A stretch of DNA of 40,088 bases from Mesorhizobium sp. LSHC420B00 (GTDB taxonomy: Bacteria > Pseudomonadota > Alphaproteobacteria > Rhizobiales > Rhizobiaceae), in assembly GCF_000503055.1 (NCBI RefSeq), contig NZ_AYVY01000024.1, positions 37,361 to 77,448 on the forward strand, in the 5' to 3' direction. The notes beneath the pieces were generated by a model that was given only the letters and a program-made list of their open reading frames with translations, ran no database searches and had not been told where the DNA came from. Both the position numbers and the translations under genes were made by a program. Below, piece after piece: positions 8,774 to 15,849 of the stretch (position 1 is its first letter; each line of letters opens with the position of its first letter).

Positions 8774-9077
8774 CTAAGCTGTTGAAGCTGTGGTATCTTC
8801 GGCTGCCAACGCAACAGCCTCTTGTGCAAGTTGCGCAGAGAAGCGGCAGCCCAACCCGTTGCCGGCCTCGGCCAGAATAATCCGGCTCTGGGCCCCAGGC
8901 GGCGACGACGGGTGCGCCAGTCGGGCTGTAGGCGTTATAGAAGACCGCCCTGCGACCACCTCCACAATCCACGTGCCGAAGCGTCGTAACGGGCTGCGGT
9001 CGATGCTCCGCCAGCCCGCAAATCAGAACGCCATACTCTCCGCGCATTTTTGAGCGGTCGATCAGTTTCGTGTGCAT
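8774..9077 (-). pseudogene. Unrecognised ~100-aa gene carrying a frameshift
   Basis: A frame begins at an ATG (9077) behind a GGCGGAGG ribosome site, 22 bp after the PhyH gene, and reads MHTKLIDRSKMRGEYGVLIC and on to FYNAYSPTGAPVVAAWGPE. The natural continuation SRIILAEAGNGLGCRFSAQL to ASTA-stop lies in the next frame and ends 8 bp before the cupin-MetRS start. The total (304 nt) is one base off a multiple of three. The simplest reading is a small operon gene broken by a one-base indel near 8893. Without the shift the frame would run deep into the next gene. I do not recognise the family. A sequencing error or programmed frameshift is not excluded. Confidence 0.5.
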
Positions 9078-9099
9078 GCCTCCGCCTGGCTGCGTGAGC

Positions 9100-9879
9100 T
9101 CAATCGCGATAGAAAATGCCATTTGGGGGCTTGAGTTTGTCGAGATCGGCCACTTTGCCCTCGGGCGGGTTAAGGGCGCGCTTAAGCACGTTATATTCAG
9201 CGCGGGTCGGTCCACCGGTTGAAGCACGCTGGAACACCAAGTAGAGTGTCCGCCGCGAACGATTGCTTTTGTTCGGTCGTGAGTAGTGCGGTGCGTAATC
9301 GTCGAAGATGAAGATGTCGCCAGCCTTCCATACTACGGGTTCCCAGGAGAACATTTCGGCGACTTGAGGATCGATCACCCCACCGGCATCCATGGGAAAC
9401 ACCCCCTTCTTGTGGTTGCCGGGGCTGAAGAAAAGCCCGCCGTTTTCCGGGTCGGAGTCGTCGATGCCTATGGCAACCACCGCATGGACCATCCGGTCGG
9501 GGAGTTTGTGTGGAATGTGATAAATGTCCTGATGCGGGAGATAGCCGCCGCTGTCGGGGTAGTGGAAAATCAGCAACTCCTTGAGCCTGCGCGACTCTTC
9601 GCCAAGCAAATCCTGGACCGCTGACTTTATGCGCTGATCTTCTAAGAGCAAACGACGCAATGGATCATGGAAATCGAGAAAATTCTCGATCTTGGAGATG
9701 ATCTTTCGATTGTCCGTCGTCTTCTCGAACCACATGAGCCATTTATCATCGCTGACATCCCATCGTGACATATCTTCGACAAAAGTAGAGATATCTTCCT
9801 GATCCGCTGGAGAGAAGAACCTTTCGAGCCTGACGTATCCGTCTTTCTGCCACTTTTCTCTTTGTGCATCAGTCAACAT
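9100..9879 (-). CDS. Phytanoyl-CoA dioxygenase (PhyH) family Fe(II)/2-oxoglutarate oxygenase
   Basis: The 259-residue PhyH-type oxygenase carries the HxD half of the iron triad in GYLPHQDIYHIPHK. The distal His is in DDYAPHYSRPNKSNRSRRT, with an Arg downstream that would bind 2-oxoglutarate, and it has the NGGLFFSPGNHKKG turn typical of the family. It would hydroxylate or oxidise a small molecule in the cytoplasm. The ATG at 9879 follows AGGAGG at good spacing. Its place between the truncated FAD oxidase and the cupin-MetRS gene marks it as a tailoring enzyme of the predicted hydrazine product. The substrate is unknown. Confidence 0.85.
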   Translation of the reverse strand: MLTDAQREKWQKDGYVRLERFFSPADQEDISTFVEDMSRWDVSDDKWLMWFEKTTDNRKIISKIENFLDFHDPLRRLLLEDQRIKSAVQDLLGEESRRLKELLIFHYPDSGGYLPHQDIYHIPHKLPDRMVHAVVAIGIDDSDPENGGLFFSPGNHKKGVFPMDAGGVIDPQVAEMFSWEPVVWKAGDIFIFDDYAPHYSRPNKSNRSRRTLYLVFQRASTGGPTRAEYNVLKRALNPPEGKVADLDKLKPPNGIFYRD

Positions 9880-9924
9880 GTGAAAAGCCTCCTGTTGGAA
9901 AGACTGGTTGGTCGGACATCCCAA

Positions 9925-10389
9925 TTAGGGCAGTCGGGCGCTGGTCAAGTTGCGGGTCCACGGAGACGGACTCACATCATGTGGGACGGCGATGCTAAGT
10001 GCGTTCCGCTCCGGCGGATATTGTCCGCAGAAGCTCGGCGCGAGACTGCCTATGTCAGGCTCAGCCGGGTCCAGGGGTTCCGTAAACTGGGCCGGATCAA
10101 TCGCTTCACCCGGTCCAGCCACGACACGCATCGCTAAAGGCCGGCACCATCCGCTGACCGCCGACCCAGCCATGGCCGCCAAGACCACGGCGCTCTTTCG
10201 AGTGAGCGACCTGGTACGGTCTTGACAACCGGAGGGGAAATGCACGCCCCCAGAATAATGCGATGCGCCGCTTGGTCCAAGGGCTTGTTCGGTCACGATG
10301 ATTTCGGAGAAGCCTCCGGCCTTCGCCGCAGCGGAGGCGGATATCATTCCTAGGATGCCACCGCCGATGATCAAAAGTCTACGAGTCAT
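9925..10389 (-). pseudogene. Truncated FAD-dependent amino-acid oxidase (DAO fold, Spb39-like position)
   Basis: The 154 codons begin MTRRLLIIGGGILGMISASA, a Rossmann FAD motif of glycine/D-amino-acid oxidase-type enzymes, and continue with GPSGASHYSGGVHFPSG. A full enzyme of this family is roughly 350-420 residues, so the C-terminal substrate domain is missing. The frame ends 45 bp before the PhyH start, which leaves no room for the rest and suggests a deletion. The start overlaps the stop of the N-hydroxylase gene (ATGA), so it was once coupled to it. In the s56-p1 pathway the oxidase at this step (Spb39) cleaves the lysine-glycine hydrazine to hydrazinoacetate. Its loss would stop the pathway at the adduct or shift it to another enzyme. 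Confidence 0.65.
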
Positions 10390-11756
10390 ATCCCGCTGCC
10401 CATTTCTTCGGCTGCGGGGGCGGGCCAGCTCTCGATCGAGGTATGGCTGATGAAGCCAGGATGCTCGGGGTTCGCGCATGGCGCGCGCCCAAGAAGGCTA
10501 TCGAGGATGCGGCGCGCGCGCCAGGCCAGCAGGCTTAGGTTCGGATCGGCCAGGCCGCGCTGCCCGAGGCTCGCGTTTTGTACGAAGATGCGTCTGTCAC
10601 GCGGTCCGTCCCAGCTCACCGAAAAATCCTCGCGAATAGCTAATTCATTGTCGATCTGCTCCAGCCGGTGCGCGATGGGTTCCAAGAAGTCTGGCACCGC
10701 GTTCTCGTAACCGGTGGCCAGGATGACGATGTCAGCCGTGACTTCTTCGACCTCGTCCATGCCGTGCTGCAGGGTCAGCCTGTGACCCGGTCCGGCGTTG
10801 ATGCAGTGCGAGACGGTGCAGCCCGGCCGCAGTGTGATGTCGCATCGGTTTGGCTCGACAAATGCGTGGCGGTACAGCGCCTGATAGATCGCGCGCAACG
10901 TGCTTTCCGAAATGCCGTCCGAGGCAAGCACGAAACGCCGCAGGAGCAGCTTACGCTGCGACTCGCTCATCGCCGCGAAACGATCCGAAAAGCAGGGCAT
11001 GAACAACTCGTTTGTGAACGGGCTGTCGTCGAGAGGCAGGTAGTTCTCACGCTGCGAGACCCAAGTGATCGAGGCAGGCCGCCGTTCTTTCGGCAGGCCG
11101 ACAAGGTGCAACATCACCTCGGCTCCCGACTGGCCTCCGCCAACCACGCAGACATGCTTTCTCCGCACCTCAGGATGGACGTGCAATAAAACAGATGAGT
11201 GGAACAGGTTGTGTCCAGTCCAGCCCTGAAACTGAGGCGGAATTTGCGCCTGCTTGCCAATGCCGACCACGACGTTTCTGGCGCCGAGAACCGCCTTATC
11301 CGTCCGCACCCGAAACTCGCCGTTAAAGCGGATTTCGTGCACGGTCTCGCCGCGACGCACAAGTGGGTTCCTGTGGAAGGCCCAGTTCAGGTATTGCTCG
11401 AACTCAACTCTGAGCACGGCTTCGAACTGTGCGTTCAGGAAGTGATACAGACGCCCGTTCTCGTGCAGGAAGTTTACGAAAGTGTAGGCTGATCGCGGAT
11501 TCACCAGCGTGACCAGATCCTTGAAGTGGCTGACCTGGAGCTCCGAGGAATCGAACGCGATGCCGGGATGCCAACGGAAGTCGACTTGCCGATCCAGGAA
11601 CAGCGCCCCTCGCCCAATTTGCTCGTGTATCTGACACGCAAGACTCAAATTAGACGGCCCAGCACCGACTCCAACGCAAGATAACTCCACTTGCTTTGCT
11701 CCTATAAATTTTTCCGACTCGGCGGCTTGTTCGCGGCGAATATCGGCCATAGCCAT
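10386..11756 (-). CDS. Lysine/ornithine N-hydroxylase family flavoprotein (Spb38-type)
   Basis: The 456-residue SidA/IucD/PvdA-type N-hydroxylating monooxygenase uses FAD, NADPH and O2 to hydroxylate the terminal amine of lysine or ornithine. It shows GVGAGPSNLSLA near residue 30 (FAD site), the substrate region WHPGIAFDSSELQVSHFKDL, VCVVGGGQSGAEVMLHL (NADPH site) and the C-terminal DIVILATGYENAVPDFL signature. Siderophore synthesis is the common role, but no siderophore synthetase is nearby, and a cupin-MetRS fusion shares the operon. That favours the N6-hydroxylysine step of hydrazine synthesis. The ATG at 11756 has a GAGGGGG site upstream. About 360 nt of leader separate it from the sigma-54 promoter. 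Confidence 0.88.
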   Translation of the reverse strand: MAMADIRREQAAESEKFIGAKQVELSCVGVGAGPSNLSLACQIHEQIGRGALFLDRQVDFRWHPGIAFDSSELQVSHFKDLVTLVNPRSAYTFVNFLHENGRLYHFLNAQFEAVLRVEFEQYLNWAFHRNPLVRRGETVHEIRFNGEFRVRTDKAVLGARNVVVGIGKQAQIPPQFQGWTGHNLFHSSVLLHVHPEVRRKHVCVVGGGQSGAEVMLHLVGLPKERRPASITWVSQRENYLPLDDSPFTNELFMPCFSDRFAAMSESQRKLLLRRFVLASDGISESTLRAIYQALYRHAFVEPNRCDITLRPGCTVSHCINAGPGHRLTLQHGMDEVEEVTADIVILATGYENAVPDFLEPIAHRLEQIDNELAIREDFSVSWDGPRDRRIFVQNASLGQRGLADPNLSLLAWRARRILDSLLGRAPCANPEHPGFISHTSIESWPAPAAEEMGSGI

Positions 11757-11901
11757 TGGGCCCCCTCGCGGGCGTTTTCGAGCCCCGGTGCCGACCGGAT
11801 TTGCGAGAATTGTCCTGCGCGTTCGGGTTGTCGAATGTAGACCCGAGCATTCCAGCGCGGTGACAATCGACGGGTCATGCCGCCGACGTGGGTTGGGGGC
11901 A

Positions 11902-12093
11902 TCAACGGTATATCCTTTCCGCCCGTCTGGATGCCCGCGTCGCCGCACGCGAGGAGCTTTCCAGGCCCATTAAGGTGTTTGAAGCCGGCGCAGTCGCCCG
12001 CCTCAACCATGACGCGCCGGCCTTTCGGCGCTTGATGGCAGGCGAGAGCGCGGTTTTCATTGCGGCGACGGCATTTTCGGTGCGCATGATCAT
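11902..12093 (-). CDS. Short leader ORF, N-terminus related to the peptide at 15733
   Basis: This is the first ATG frame after the predicted sigma-54 start site. It encodes MIMRTENAVAAMKTALSPA and then about 44 arginine- and serine-rich residues. The first 19 residues match 12 of 19 in the short ORF at 15733-15849, and five shared residues differ only at third codon positions. That is the pattern of a conserved protein rather than chance. Similarity stops after residue 19, and the later part may be out of frame. The ribosome site is poor (CCTCC just before the ATG). It could be a decayed gene, a leader peptide or a reused gene start. Confidence 0.4.
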   Translation of the reverse strand: MIMRTENAVAAMKTALSPAIKRRKAGASWLRRATAPASNTLMGLESSSRAATRASRRAERIYR

Positions 12094-12129
12094 GGAGGAG
12101 GTCTCGCTGATGCGTTCGCAGGACCCCAT

Positions 12130-12144
12130 GCATGGGCCGTGCCA
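12130..12144 (-). promoter_or_regulatory. Sigma-54 (-24/-12) promoter of the hydrazine-type operon
   Basis: Read on the minus strand, TGGCAC-GGCCC-ATGC matches the RpoN consensus with the correct spacing. It is nearly identical to the element at 2336 (both CTGGCACGG then CATGC). Transcription would begin near 12119. Confidence 0.78.
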
Positions 12145-12190
12145 GAGAAGGAAAACTTTATTTAACAACGGCTTGGCGGATTTGCGACCC

Positions 12191-12206
12191 TGTCGGAAAT
12201 CCGACA
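12191..12206 (-). promoter_or_regulatory. NifA upstream activator sequence
   Basis: TGTCGGATTTCCGACA is a near-perfect palindrome and an exact TGT-N10-ACA NifA site. It lies about 50-70 bp upstream of the sigma-54 element on the same strand. With that promoter it makes a convincing NifA-dependent control region for the N-hydroxylase operon. Confidence 0.78.
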
Positions 12207-12479
12207 TTGAGGGGGACGCGTACCGGCGGCGCCCGATTTGCACGTCGATGTCCCCTTTCCGAATAGCTAATCGGGCACCTTCTGCACCAGAATACTTCTC
12301 TTATGGAGACCAGCACGACGTCTTCATGAACGGACAGTGCAGAACCTTCTGTCTCTGCCGGACAGATCGCGATATGCCTTGTCCATCGAGGTCGGCAGTT
12401 GCAAGAGCTGCCAGATCCTTCGCCCTGTCGTGCCGTTGCACTGGCTGGATCCCGACATCCTTGGAGGCCGCGATCATGA
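12207..12479. other. Intergenic stretch, no gene recognised
   Basis: Between the NifA site and the excisionase-like remnant, only overlapping GC-rich frames without domain or ribosome-site support are visible. Confidence 0.3.
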
Positions 12480-12668
12480 AGAGTGACGCAATCTCATGTC
12501 CGCGGCGAGGCCTCTCTAAATGGAGAAGCAATTCTCTATGTCGGTGTCGGATCGATGCTCTTGATGAGATGGTTGCGGATGGGCGGTAAGCGCGAATTTC
12601 CCCGCACCTTTTGCTGTTGAGTGCTCTGATGCATGCAGGTGTCCACCAAAATAGGTGGACACCAAGTG

Positions 12669-13136
12669 ATGGAAGAAGATGAGCAGAAACTGCGGGTAAG
12701 GCTTGTCGGTCGGGACGGGCGACGCCGATACGACCCCGCATCGAAGGACCGTCTTGTCTCGGCCTGCCTTGAGCCTGGCGTGTCGGTATCGAGGCTCGCG
12801 CTCGAACATGGGGTCAATGCGAACCTTCTTCGGAAGTGGATAAAGAGGCGCGCGGAGACCCTCCCGCCGCCCTCACCATCAGCGTTCATCCCGGTTCAGA
12901 TTGAAAGCACTTCCGATCGGGCCTTGCTGCGACAGAGCAGCATGGCTGCGGTGGATTTGCCGGGGACTTGCGATGGGGTGCGTAGGTCGGCATCGAAAAG
13001 GACAGCGCATTTTTCCTCTCCAGCCAAGGTGAGCGCGTCGCTGCCGAACGGCGTGAAGTTGACGCTGGAATGCGGTGATGTGGATGCATTGACGGCAACC
13101 ATCGGAGCGCTGGGTCATGTTCAGACTGGGCGCTGA
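12669..13136 (+). CDS. tnpA: IS66 transposition protein TnpA (OrfA)
   Basis: The 155-residue protein has an N-terminal helix-turn-helix of the IS3/IS66 OrfA type (YDPASKDRLVSACLEPGVSV and ALEHGVNANLLRKWIKR). A variable linker and a short C-terminal LTLECGDVDALTATI block of the IS66 TnpA family follow. It presumably binds the element ends. The start at 12669 (MEEDEQ) follows homologues; upstream in-frame codons extend to 12633. Its last 20 bp overlap tnpB, implying translational coupling. Confidence 0.88.
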   Translation: MEEDEQKLRVRLVGRDGRRRYDPASKDRLVSACLEPGVSVSRLALEHGVNANLLRKWIKRRAETLPPPSPSAFIPVQIESTSDRALLRQSSMAAVDLPGTCDGVRRSASKRTAHFSSPAKVSASLPNGVKLTLECGDVDALTATIGALGHVQTGR

Positions 13137-13470
13137 CCTGAAAGTCTACCTGCACCGCGAGCCGATCGACTTCCGGGCCGGCATCAACAGCCTTGCGGTT
13201 CTGGTGCAGGAGACGATGGCGCTCGATCCGTTTGCTCCGGCGGTTTTTGCGTTCTGCAATCGCCGTCGCGACCGGATGAAGCTCCTGTTCTTCGATCGGT
13301 CGGGCTTTGTGCTGGTCCTGAAGCGGCTGACCGAGGACAGGTTCCGGTGGCCGCGCCGGGAGGCAGCGGTGGTCACGCTTACGACCGAGCAATTGCACTG
13401 GATCCTCGACGGCATCGATATCGATGCGATGGTCCGCCATCCGGTGCGGCAATATCAGGTTGCCGGTTGA
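13117..13470 (+). CDS. tnpB: IS66 accessory protein TnpB (OrfB)
   Basis: The 117-residue protein matches the IS66 Orf2-like family along its whole length. It has VYLHREPIDFRAGINSLAVL near the N-terminus, AFCNRRRDRMKLLFFDRSGF in the middle and LTTEQLHWILDGIDI near the C-terminus. It is required together with TnpA and TnpC in this family, but its biochemical role is unclear. The ATG at 13117 lies inside the end of tnpA. Confidence 0.92.
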   Translation: MFRLGADLKVYLHREPIDFRAGINSLAVLVQETMALDPFAPAVFAFCNRRRDRMKLLFFDRSGFVLVLKRLTEDRFRWPRREAAVVTLTTEQLHWILDGIDIDAMVRHPVRQYQVAG

Positions 13471-13549
13471 GGGCTCTCGAATTGAGCGGTTGACGCGGCG
13501 GTATGCTTTCGATTCAAGAATCTGATGAATCGACCCGGCGAACCGACTG

Positions 13550-15097
13550 TTGAAAGAGTTGATGGCGCGCATTGCTGCGCTGCAGGCGCAGAACCGTCAA
13601 CTCGCCGAACGCGTCGTCAAACTCGAGGAAGAGCTGGCGCTTGCGCGGCTGCATCGTTTTGCGCCGAAGAGCGAAAAGCACATTGACCGCCTCTTCAATG
13701 AAGCCGAACAGGCCGCGGAGGAGGACGCCGCCGACAGCGAAGATGGCGATGTCGTTGTCCTGCCGGACACGGGCTTGCCGGCGAGCGAAGGGGCGACGGG
13801 AAAGAAGCGCGGCCGCAAGGCCTTGCCGGAAAACCTGCCGCGCGAGCGCGTCGAGTATGACCTTCCCGACGACCAGAAGGCTTGTCCCTGCTGCCGTCAC
13901 CAGATGCATCGCATGGGCGAGGCCGTTACCGAGCAACTTCATATCGAGGTGAAGGCGAAGGTCCTGCAGAATGTGCGGTTCAAGTATGCTTGCCGCCATT
14001 GCGACCGTACCGGCATCAACACGCCGGTCGTGACCGCGCCGATGCCCGCGCAACCCTTGCCGGGCAGCATCGCCACGGCCTCGACGCTGGCCTTCGTGCT
14101 CGTTCACAAATACGTCGACGGCACACCGCTCTACCGCCTGGCGCAGGCCTTCGAGCGCGCGGGCGTTCCTGTCAGCCGTGGCGCTCTGGGTCACTGGGTG
14201 ATCGGCTCGAGCGAAAAGCATCTCGCCCGCATCTATGACGTGCTGAAGCTGCGGCTCAGATCGCAGCCCCTCATCCATGGCGACGAGACCACGGTCCAGG
14301 TGCTGAAGGAAATGGACAGAGAGGCCACCAGCACCTCGTACATGTGGGCATACCGGAGCGGCCACGACAGTGACGAGCCGATCGTGCTGCTCGATTATCA
14401 GCCGGGTCGCGGCCAGATACACCCGCAGACCTTCTTGGGCGATTACCGCGGCATCGTGATGAGTGACGGTTATTCCGCCTGGCGCACGCTGGAAGGGGCA
14501 ACGCATCTTGGCTGCATGGCCCATTCCAGGCGGCGCTTCGTCGATGCCCTAAAGGCGAGGAAGAAAGGCGGCGGCCCGCCGGAACAGGCGCTCCGGTTCT
14601 TTGAACAGCTCTATTGGGTTGAAAGGCAGGCGCGGAACGAAATCCCCGATGACGGCGAAACGCGAGATGACTGCATTCGCCGCTTCCGCCAGCAACATAG
14701 TGTCCCGATCCTCCAGGCTCTCAAGGCATGGCTCGACGACATCGCCCCAAAAGTCTTGCCGGACAGCAAGCTCGGCGACGCCGTCTCCTACACCCTGAAC
14801 CAATGGGGATATCTGACTCGTTACACCGAGGACGGCAGCATGCCGATCGACAACAATCTTCTCGAGCGTGACATCAGAATCTTTGCCACTGGCCGGAAAA
14901 GTTGGCTGTTCAGCGATACCGTCGACGGAGCCAGGGCCAGCGCCGTCATCTACAGCCTGATGTTGACCTGCCGCGCCTGTGGCGTCGAGCCGTTAGCGTG
15001 GCTGCGCCACGTCCTCACCGAGCTGCCTCAACGCGCTGTCGATACTGATATCGACGACCTGCTGCCCTTCAACTTCGCCAAAACCGCCGCAGCCTGA
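13550..15097 (+). CDS. tnpC: IS66 DDE transposase TnpC
   Basis: The 515-residue IS66 transposase has these parts in order: an N-terminal coiled coil (IAALQAQNRQLAERVVKLEE), the HRFAPKSEKH segment, a zinc-finger region (CPCCRHQMH and CRHCDRTG), and a DDE catalytic core. The core has LIHGDETTVQVL, SDGYSAWRTL and GCMAHSRRRF, and MPIDNNLLERDIR near the end supplies the catalytic Glu region. Length is normal and no frameshift is seen. The start is a TTG at 13550; an ATG at 13562 is the alternative. Confidence 0.9.
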   Translation: MKELMARIAALQAQNRQLAERVVKLEEELALARLHRFAPKSEKHIDRLFNEAEQAAEEDAADSEDGDVVVLPDTGLPASEGATGKKRGRKALPENLPRERVEYDLPDDQKACPCCRHQMHRMGEAVTEQLHIEVKAKVLQNVRFKYACRHCDRTGINTPVVTAPMPAQPLPGSIATASTLAFVLVHKYVDGTPLYRLAQAFERAGVPVSRGALGHWVIGSSEKHLARIYDVLKLRLRSQPLIHGDETTVQVLKEMDREATSTSYMWAYRSGHDSDEPIVLLDYQPGRGQIHPQTFLGDYRGIVMSDGYSAWRTLEGATHLGCMAHSRRRFVDALKARKKGGGPPEQALRFFEQLYWVERQARNEIPDDGETRDDCIRRFRQQHSVPILQALKAWLDDIAPKVLPDSKLGDAVSYTLNQWGYLTRYTEDGSMPIDNNLLERDIRIFATGRKSWLFSDTVDGARASAVIYSLMLTCRACGVEPLAWLRHVLTELPQRAVDTDIDDLLPFNFAKTAAA

Positions 15098-15319
15098 TCC
15101 GCCCGGACGCGTCCATCTGAAAGCGACCGTCGTTGAAAGGCGGCGTCGACGTGCGGGGAAATGAGCGCTTTCGATGGGCGCATGCCCATACCTAAGCACA
15201 TCAATGATTGGGCGATATGGGACCTTCACCAACTGGATTGTCGAATCTCTGGAAAGATAGCCGGAAGACAATTGCGTTATGGCCACTCTGCCGTGCGCCA
15301 TTCGGTCCCTGCGACTTGA

Positions 15320-15588
15320 TCCAGGCAAAGGGCTGAGGCCGTAAAGCAGTCTTTTGCGCGCCCACGGGTGGGCCAGGATAGAGGCAACGTAAACGCAGTT
15401 ATTCGATGATCGCGCCGCGGTGTCCTCACGCTGTGCCGCGCCCGACCCCGGCGACGAAGTGGTCGTCGATCGCCGCGTCGCCGATGTCGACCCGAAGTTC
15501 GGCCAGTTTCGCGGTGAGCTTCACTGCATCCGCAGTGCCCACCGATCTGGCACGGGAGGTTCTATCAGGCGGTCACGGCTGCACTCGT
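15320..15588. other. Intergenic stretch upstream of the third NifA promoter
   Basis: No gene with a ribosome site or recognisable domain is visible. Open frames here are short and overlapping. Confidence 0.35.
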
Positions 15589-15621
15589 TGTCGGATGTTC
15601 GACGATGTCGGACATGAGACA
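15589..15621 (+). promoter_or_regulatory. Tandem NifA-type upstream activator sequences
   Basis: A perfect TGT-N10-ACA lies at 15606-15621. A near match, TGT-N10-ACG, lies at 15589-15604, again offset by 17 bp, the same tandem geometry as at 2259-2291. Both precede a sigma-54 element. Confidence 0.7.
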
Positions 15622-15667
15622 CAGCGTCATCAGGATGATCGCATTGCTTGGAAACGATTTTCCTATT

Positions 15668-15682
15668 TGGCACGACTCCTGC
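15668..15682 (+). promoter_or_regulatory. Sigma-54 (-24/-12) promoter of the prolyl oligopeptidase operon
   Basis: TGGCAC-GACTC-CTGC fits TGGCAC-N5-TTGC with one mismatch and exact spacing. Transcription would start near 15694, about 40 bp before the short ORF at 15733. Confidence 0.77.
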
Positions 15683-15732
15683 GGGGCTGTCCGCAAAACG
15701 CGCTGCGGCACGGACAGAGGAGAAATCATCGC

Positions 15733-15849
15733 ATGATCATGCCCGCCGAACATGCGGTCGCAGCCGCGAAAGCGGAGCTTTCCCGGGCCGACGGAAGACT
15801 TTGCGCCTGTTTTCCAGGCGACTTCACTCTTCGGGTTAGCCGGACATGA
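15733..15849 (+). CDS. Short peptide gene coupled to the prolyl oligopeptidase
   Basis: The 38-residue product is MIMPAEHAVAAAKAELSRAD followed by GRLCACFPGDFTLRVSRT. It is the first ORF after the sigma-54 start, has an AGGAGA ribosome site about 10 nt upstream, and its stop overlaps the oligopeptidase ATG (ATGA at 15846-15849), indicating coupled translation. Its first 19 residues match 12 of 19 in the leader ORF of the other NifA operon (12093-11902). The LCACF segment holds two Cys. It could be a leader peptide that sets oligopeptidase expression, a signalling or modified peptide, or a small partner protein. No family is recognised. Confidence 0.55.
   Translation: MIMPAEHAVAAAKAELSRADGRLCACFPGDFTLRVSRT

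Larger units (their letters stand above)
12586..15172 (+). mobile_element. Complete IS66-family insertion sequence with 8-bp target duplication
   Basis: The element is 2587 bp. The left end GTAAGCGCGAATTTCCCCGC (12586 on) and the right end, read inward, GAAAGCGCTCATTTCCCCGC (15172 back) form imperfect terminal inverted repeats of about 22 bp. Both ends are flanked by the direct repeat GATGGGCG (12578-12585 and 15173-15180), the 8-bp duplication typical of IS66. All three genes (tnpA, tnpB, tnpC) are open, so the insertion is recent and potentially active. Confidence 0.93.
12480..15319 (+). pseudogene. Decayed excisionase-like HTH gene, interrupted by IS66
   Basis: Joining the sequence on either side of IS66 (one copy of the 8-bp duplication removed) reads DEMVADGRMPIPKHINDWAI followed by WDLHQLD. 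This matches the end of the winged-helix domain in small AlpA/excisionase-like proteins that often accompany rhizobial tyrosine integrases. Upstream, RRGLS and EAILYVGVGS, the first part of the same domain, lie in two different frames, so the gene was already frameshifted before or in addition to the insertion. The continuation ends with a stop at 15317-15319. Family recognition is from the motif only. Confidence 0.5.

Noticed and set aside
10386..11756. Siderophore biosynthesis gene
   Set aside because: The family is shared, but no hydroxamate acyltransferase, NRPS or IucA/C gene is nearby, while a cupin-MetRS gene is.
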